A model generated the notes under the pieces. The model saw only the letters and a program-made list of their open reading frames with translations, had not been told where the DNA came from and ran no database searches. 64,000 nucleotides of DNA from Micrococcus lacusdianchii. GTDB lineage: Bacteria; Actinomycetota; Actinomycetes; Actinomycetales; Micrococcaceae. Positions 60,691 through 64,000 of this stretch are shown piece by piece; positions within the stretch are counted from its first letter, which is position 1, and every line of letters starts with the position of its first letter. The stretch is from assembly GCF_023155805.1 (NCBI RefSeq), contig NZ_JAKNUW010000002.1:1-64000 (forward strand), written 5' to 3'. The position numbers were made by a program, and so were the translations under genes.

Positions 60691-62274
60691 ATGACGCAGA
60701 CACGTGTGTTCGAGCACCGCACCCTCCTGGCCCACCCCCGCGAGACCGTGTGGGGGTGGATGGCCAACCCCGGCGCGCTGCAGCGGCTGAACCCGCCCTT
60801 CGCCTCCGAGCTGGTGTCCGGTCCCACGAACGGACTGGCCGTGGGGTCGGAGACACGCCTGCGCATCGCCGCCCCCGGCGCGCTGGGGCTGTTCACGGGC
60901 GCGGCGGACGGCTTCCTCAGGACCGTGCTGCCCTCCGCCGTGACCGGGCGCCTCCCGGACGCCGCTGCGCCGCGCCTGCCCTGGCTCGCCCGGCACACCG
61001 CCTACGAGGAGGGGCGGATGTTCCGGGACGAGATGGTCTCCGGGCCGCTGGCCTCGTGGGTGCACACGCACCTGTTCGAGGACGCGGCCCCCGGTGAGGC
61101 GGACACGGCGGACGGCCGCCCCGGCACCGTCGTGCTGGACCGCGTGGAGTACGCGCTGCCCGCGCAGTCCCTGCTGGGCCGGGTGCCCGGCGTCGGCGGG
61201 GCGGCCTCGGCGAAGGCGCACGCGCTGTTCGAGGCCGAGCTGCGCCGCCAGTTCGCCTACCGGGCCCGCGTGCTCGCCGAGGACCTCGACTTCCACGCCG
61301 CCCATCCCGGCCCGCTCACCGGCGGTCCGCGCCGCACCGTCGCAGTCACCGGCGCCGGAGGGCTGATCGGCACGCAGCTGTGCGCCCTGCTGACGTCCGG
61401 CGGGCACCGCGTGATCCGCCTGGTCCGGGATCCGCGGTCCGTCACCGGGGAGGACACCACCCTGTGGGACCCGCTGCGAGGGACCGTGGACGACCGCGCC
61501 CTGGGGGAGGCCGACGTCGTGGTGAACCTGGCGGGGGAGCCGATCGCCGGGCGCTTCACCCCGGAGCACAAGGAGGCCGTGCACGCCTCCCGCGTGCAGG
61601 GCACCCGCACGCTCGTGGACGCGATCGCCCGCCTGCCCCAGGAGGACCGCCCGGCCCTCGTGAACGGCTCGGCGATCGGCTACTACGGAGCCGACGCCGG
61701 CACGGGCCCGTTCGGCTCGGGGCTGGCCGAGGAGCTGGAGCCGGGCTCGGACTTCCTCGCCGGGGTGGTGGCGGACTGGGAGGCCGAGGCCCGGCGTGCC
61801 GGGGAGCTGGGCGTGCGCGTGGTGACGGTCCGCACCGGCATCGTGCTCTCCCCGGCCGGCGGCATGCTGCAGCAGATGCTGCCGCTGTTCCTGGCCGGCG
61901 CGGGCGGGCCCATGGCCACGCGCGGCGGCAAGAGCCACGACGGCAGCCCTTGGGTGAGCTGGATCGGGGAGGACGACATCGCGGGGATCCTGGCGCACGC
62001 CGTCCTCGACGATGCCGTCTCGGGTCCCTACAACGGCACCGCGCCCGAGCCGGTCACCGCCAAGGAGTTCGCCCGCACCCTGGGGAGCGTGCTCCGGCGC
62101 CCTTCCGCCCTCCCGGTGCCCGGGTTCGGCCCCCGCCTGCTGCTCGGCGCCGAGGGTGCCGCGGAGACGGTGGAGGCCGACCAGAAGGCCGTGGCGGACC
62201 GGCTCCTGGCCTCCGGCTACGCCATGCGTGCCCCCGGCCTGGAGGACGCGCTGCGCCACGCCCTGGGGCGCTGA
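60691..62274 (+). CDS. TIGR01777-family epimerase-like oxidoreductase with SRPBCC N-terminal domain
   Basis: 527 residues, two domains. Residues 5-205 form a START/SRPBCC-like hydrophobic-ligand domain (VFEHRTLLAHPRETVWGWMANPGALQRLNPPF). Residues 217-520 are an extended SDR: VAVTGAGGLIGTQLCALLTSGGHRVIRLVRDP, VVVNLAGEPIAGRFTPEHKEAVHASRVQGT, NGSAIGYYGADAG, and SWIGEDDIAGILAHAV. Bacterial TIGR01777 proteins with this fusion are common in actinobacteria, with no known substrate. CACAGT, six bases, then ATG suggests a leaderless mRNA. Confidence 0.88.
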   Translation: MTQTRVFEHRTLLAHPRETVWGWMANPGALQRLNPPFASELVSGPTNGLAVGSETRLRIAAPGALGLFTGAADGFLRTVLPSAVTGRLPDAAAPRLPWLARHTAYEEGRMFRDEMVSGPLASWVHTHLFEDAAPGEADTADGRPGTVVLDRVEYALPAQSLLGRVPGVGGAASAKAHALFEAELRRQFAYRARVLAEDLDFHAAHPGPLTGGPRRTVAVTGAGGLIGTQLCALLTSGGHRVIRLVRDPRSVTGEDTTLWDPLRGTVDDRALGEADVVVNLAGEPIAGRFTPEHKEAVHASRVQGTRTLVDAIARLPQEDRPALVNGSAIGYYGADAGTGPFGSGLAEELEPGSDFLAGVVADWEAEARRAGELGVRVVTVRTGIVLSPAGGMLQQMLPLFLAGAGGPMATRGGKSHDGSPWVSWIGEDDIAGILAHAVLDDAVSGPYNGTAPEPVTAKEFARTLGSVLRRPSALPVPGFGPRLLLGAEGAAETVEADQKAVADRLLASGYAMRAPGLEDALRHALGR

Positions 62275-62300
62275 GGCCCCGGGAGTGGGGCAGGACCTCA

Positions 62301-62336
62301 GCAGCGGGCGCGGCCCGCGCAGGCCGCGTCCGCTGC
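62301..62336. terminator. bidirectional terminator
   Basis: Fifteen-base arms (62301-62315, 62322-62336) with one mismatch, between convergent genes; an outer GGCCCCGG/CCGGGGCC pair extends it. Confidence 0.75.
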
Positions 62337-62344
62337 CGGGGCCC

Positions 62345-64000
62345 TCAGTCCTGCAGCGCGCCGGTCTCCCGGATCAGCTGGCTCAGGGCGGTGTACGCGT
62401 CCCGGGCCAGGGCCTCCCACAGGACCATGGCCAGCCGCGGGGAGGCCTCCTGGAGGGCGTACATGACCTGGGCGGTGAGCACGCGGGTGGTCACCCGGCC
62501 GCGGGCGCGCACGGTGGAGGGCTGCCGGCCCGGCTGGCCGAGGGCCATCTCGCCGAACGTCATGCCGGGGGTCAGCACGGTACGGCGCACGCGCCGGCCG
62601 CCGGTGCCCTGGCCGGTGAGCTCCACGCGCCCCGACGTGATCACATAGATCCCGCCGAACGGCTGGCCGGCGCGGCGGATGATCTGTCCGTCCTCGTAGA
62701 CGCGCTCGTCCATCATGGACTCCAGCGTCCGGGCGTCCTCTTCTGAGAGGTGCTGCAGCAGAGGGGCCATCGCGGCCTCCTCCGCAGAGTCCGGCAGCAG
62801 CTCGGGGGCGTGCCGCGCCAGCAGGCGCTGCTCCGCCCACTGGGCCGCACGGGAACGGGAGTCGAAGAACTGGAACGCGGCACCGGAGCAGCCGGGGCGG
62901 GTCTCGTCGTCGTCGGTGCAGGGGTCCGGCAGGTCCACGCCGGCCTCCCGGGCGGCGGCGAGCAGCGCCCCCACGGCGGTGGAGTCCCGATCCACCAGGA
63001 GCACGTCGAGGCCGTCCGCGAGCGCCCCGGCGAACCACTGCGCCACGATCACGCGCGCGGCGTGGGACACCGAGCTGACGGAGCGGATGTCCAACACGAG
63101 GGTCTCGAGGGACTCGGGCAGGGTGCGCAGCACGTGGGCGAGGGCGTCCACCTGGCTGAACCCCACGTGTCCGCCGAGCTCGATCACGTGGGCGTGGTCG
63201 CCGTGGGTGGAGAGGGCCTCGAGCACGCGGGCGCTGCGGACGGACCCCGAGGGGGCCTGGTCCACGCGGTAGTGCGAGCGGAAGGCCGCGCGGGGGGAGC
63301 CGGCGGCCTGGGAGGGGTGCAGCTCGAATTCGCGCACCAGGGTCCGCAGGGTCTGCAGGGCCGCGCGGGGCAGGACGTCGTCGTCCTCAGCCTCGCGGGG
63401 CGAGTGCACGGCGATCCCCATGTGGCCGGGCACCACCACCAGCACGGTGCCGCCGCGCGAGGAGGCCCAGCCGGGCTGGCCCACGTCGAACGCCCATGCG
63501 CCGTCCAGGGTGTCCATGCCGCACGCGTCCAGGACGGAGAGCACGGCGCGGACGGTCTCCTGCCTGAGGACGCGTTCGCCTGTGACGGGGTGCACGCCGT
63601 GGGCGGCGAGGGTCCCGGCCAACAGGGCGAGGTCCGCCACGGTGACGGGGGCGGCGCGCAGGGTGGCGACGTCCTCGAGCACCGACTCCGGGTCCGCGTC
63701 CAACGTCCCCGCCGAGCGCAGCAGCCACGCCGCGGCCCGGGTGTGGTGCTGCGCGCGGGACTCGGCGCGCACGGCCGCCTCGCCGGGGGTGGTCTCGCGG
63801 CCGATCAGCGCGGCCAGCAGCTGCAGGAGGCGGGCGGCGCGGTCGCGCCCGCCTCGGCCCTTGAGCAGGCCGGCCAGGGCGACCACGCCCGCGTTCTGCA
63901 GCGCGTTCAGAGGGCGGCCCGTGCCGGGCTCGAGCTCGAGGCGGTGCGCCTCGTCCGCGCGCGGCATCGTGGCCACGGCCTCGCCCACGCGCTCCGGCCC
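62345..64000 (-). CDS. glutaminase-like domain + STAS + cyclic-nucleotide-binding domain (5' partial)
   Basis: At least 551 residues; the start lies beyond the window, and the last visible codons (GPERVGEAV) still align with glutaminase. The visible order is the C-terminal two thirds of a serine-dependent beta-lactamase-like glutaminase (LEPGTGRPLNALQNAGVV to VVVPGHMGIAVHSP), a STAS domain (HVIELGGHVGFSQVDALAHVL ... VLLVDRD) and a cNMP-binding domain (VYEDGQIIRRAGQPFGGIYVITSGRVELTG ... GMTFGEMALGQPG). Active glutaminases use Asn-x-x and several Tyr; here the NAG Asn and one Glu remain, but the Asn after it is Thr and the CGMY Tyr is Asp (CGMDTLDG). It may therefore be regulatory rather than catalytic. 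Confidence 0.85.
   Translation of the reverse strand, partial: GPERVGEAVATMPRADEAHRLELEPGTGRPLNALQNAGVVALAGLLKGRGGRDRAARLLQLLAALIGRETTPGEAAVRAESRAQHHTRAAAWLLRSAGTLDADPESVLEDVATLRAAPVTVADLALLAGTLAAHGVHPVTGERVLRQETVRAVLSVLDACGMDTLDGAWAFDVGQPGWASSRGGTVLVVVPGHMGIAVHSPREAEDDDVLPRAALQTLRTLVREFELHPSQAAGSPRAAFRSHYRVDQAPSGSVRSARVLEALSTHGDHAHVIELGGHVGFSQVDALAHVLRTLPESLETLVLDIRSVSSVSHAARVIVAQWFAGALADGLDVLLVDRDSTAVGALLAAAREAGVDLPDPCTDDDETRPGCSGAAFQFFDSRSRAAQWAEQRLLARHAPELLPDSAEEAAMAPLLQHLSEEDARTLESMMDERVYEDGQIIRRAGQPFGGIYVITSGRVELTGQGTGGRRVRRTVLTPGMTFGEMALGQPGRQPSTVRARGRVTTRVLTAQVMYALQEASPRLAMVLWEALARDAYTALSQLIRETGALQD

Overview
The window is very GC-rich chromosomal DNA, and I infer it comes from a high-GC actinobacterium of the Micrococcaceae, most likely Micrococcus luteus or a close relative. 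The evidence is the strong G/C bias at third codon positions, an intact DtxR-type iron regulator, a WXG100 protein, a monomeric NADP-isocitrate dehydrogenase, DUF3263/DUF3027/DUF6350 proteins, and many apparently leaderless genes (a TANNNT -10 hexamer, 6-9 bases, then ATG/GTG). No insertion sequence, prophage, CRISPR array or replication origin is visible. Almost all of it reads as core chromosome, with one compositionally different island at about 33.8-35.5 kb.

Layout. 0-8 kb: the 3' end of a 5S rRNA with its terminator, tRNA-Pro(CGG), a GNAT acetyltransferase, a pirin, a decayed AhpD-like pseudogene, a Rossmann oxidoreductase, a secreted endonuclease/phosphatase-fold protein, a fumarylacetoacetate hydrolase-family enzyme and an aldo/keto reductase. 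8-17.5 kb: treY-treZ (trehalose from maltooligosaccharides), a convergent DUF4032 kinase-like protein, a membrane-anchored DsbA-like protein, tRNA-Thr(TGT), a secreted subtilisin-family protease and tRNA-Val(CAC). 17.5-25 kb: a ThrE-type exporter, ung, a DUF3263 regulator and a LytR_C protein, groEL under a CIRCE operator (no groES beside it), a DUF4031-HD fusion and an orphan WXG100 protein. 25-34 kb: an OmpR-type two-component system, a cold-shock-domain protein, DUF3027, serC divergent from dtxR, an HNH nuclease and an ABC exporter.

33.8-35.5 kb: a two-gene AbiEi/AbiEii-like (type IV) toxin-antitoxin module with relaxed codon usage. It lies against the 3' end of tRNA-Arg(CCT) and has two tandem 17-bp dyads overlapping its promoter. 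35.6-50 kb: pcrA, sucCD, a VIT-family metal transporter, two DUF202 proteins, a flavin dehydrogenase, a PPOX protein with an inositol-monophosphatase-family enzyme, an App1-domain protein, a thioesterase and gdhA. 50-64 kb: a GT4 glycosyltransferase, DUF6350, purN and purH separated by an MFS transporter, icd, ogt, a TIGR01777 oxidoreductase and, cut by the window end, a glutaminase-STAS-cyclic-nucleotide-domain fusion whose glutaminase part has lost several catalytic residues.

Functional links. treYZ would make trehalose. sucCD, icd and gdhA connect the TCA cycle to nitrogen assimilation. purN/purH supply purines and serC supplies serine. The strongest unusual signals are the AbiE-like module with its operator, the degenerate glutaminase fusion, a nine-codon mini-ORF coupled to dtxR, and interlocked divergent leaderless promoters at purN.
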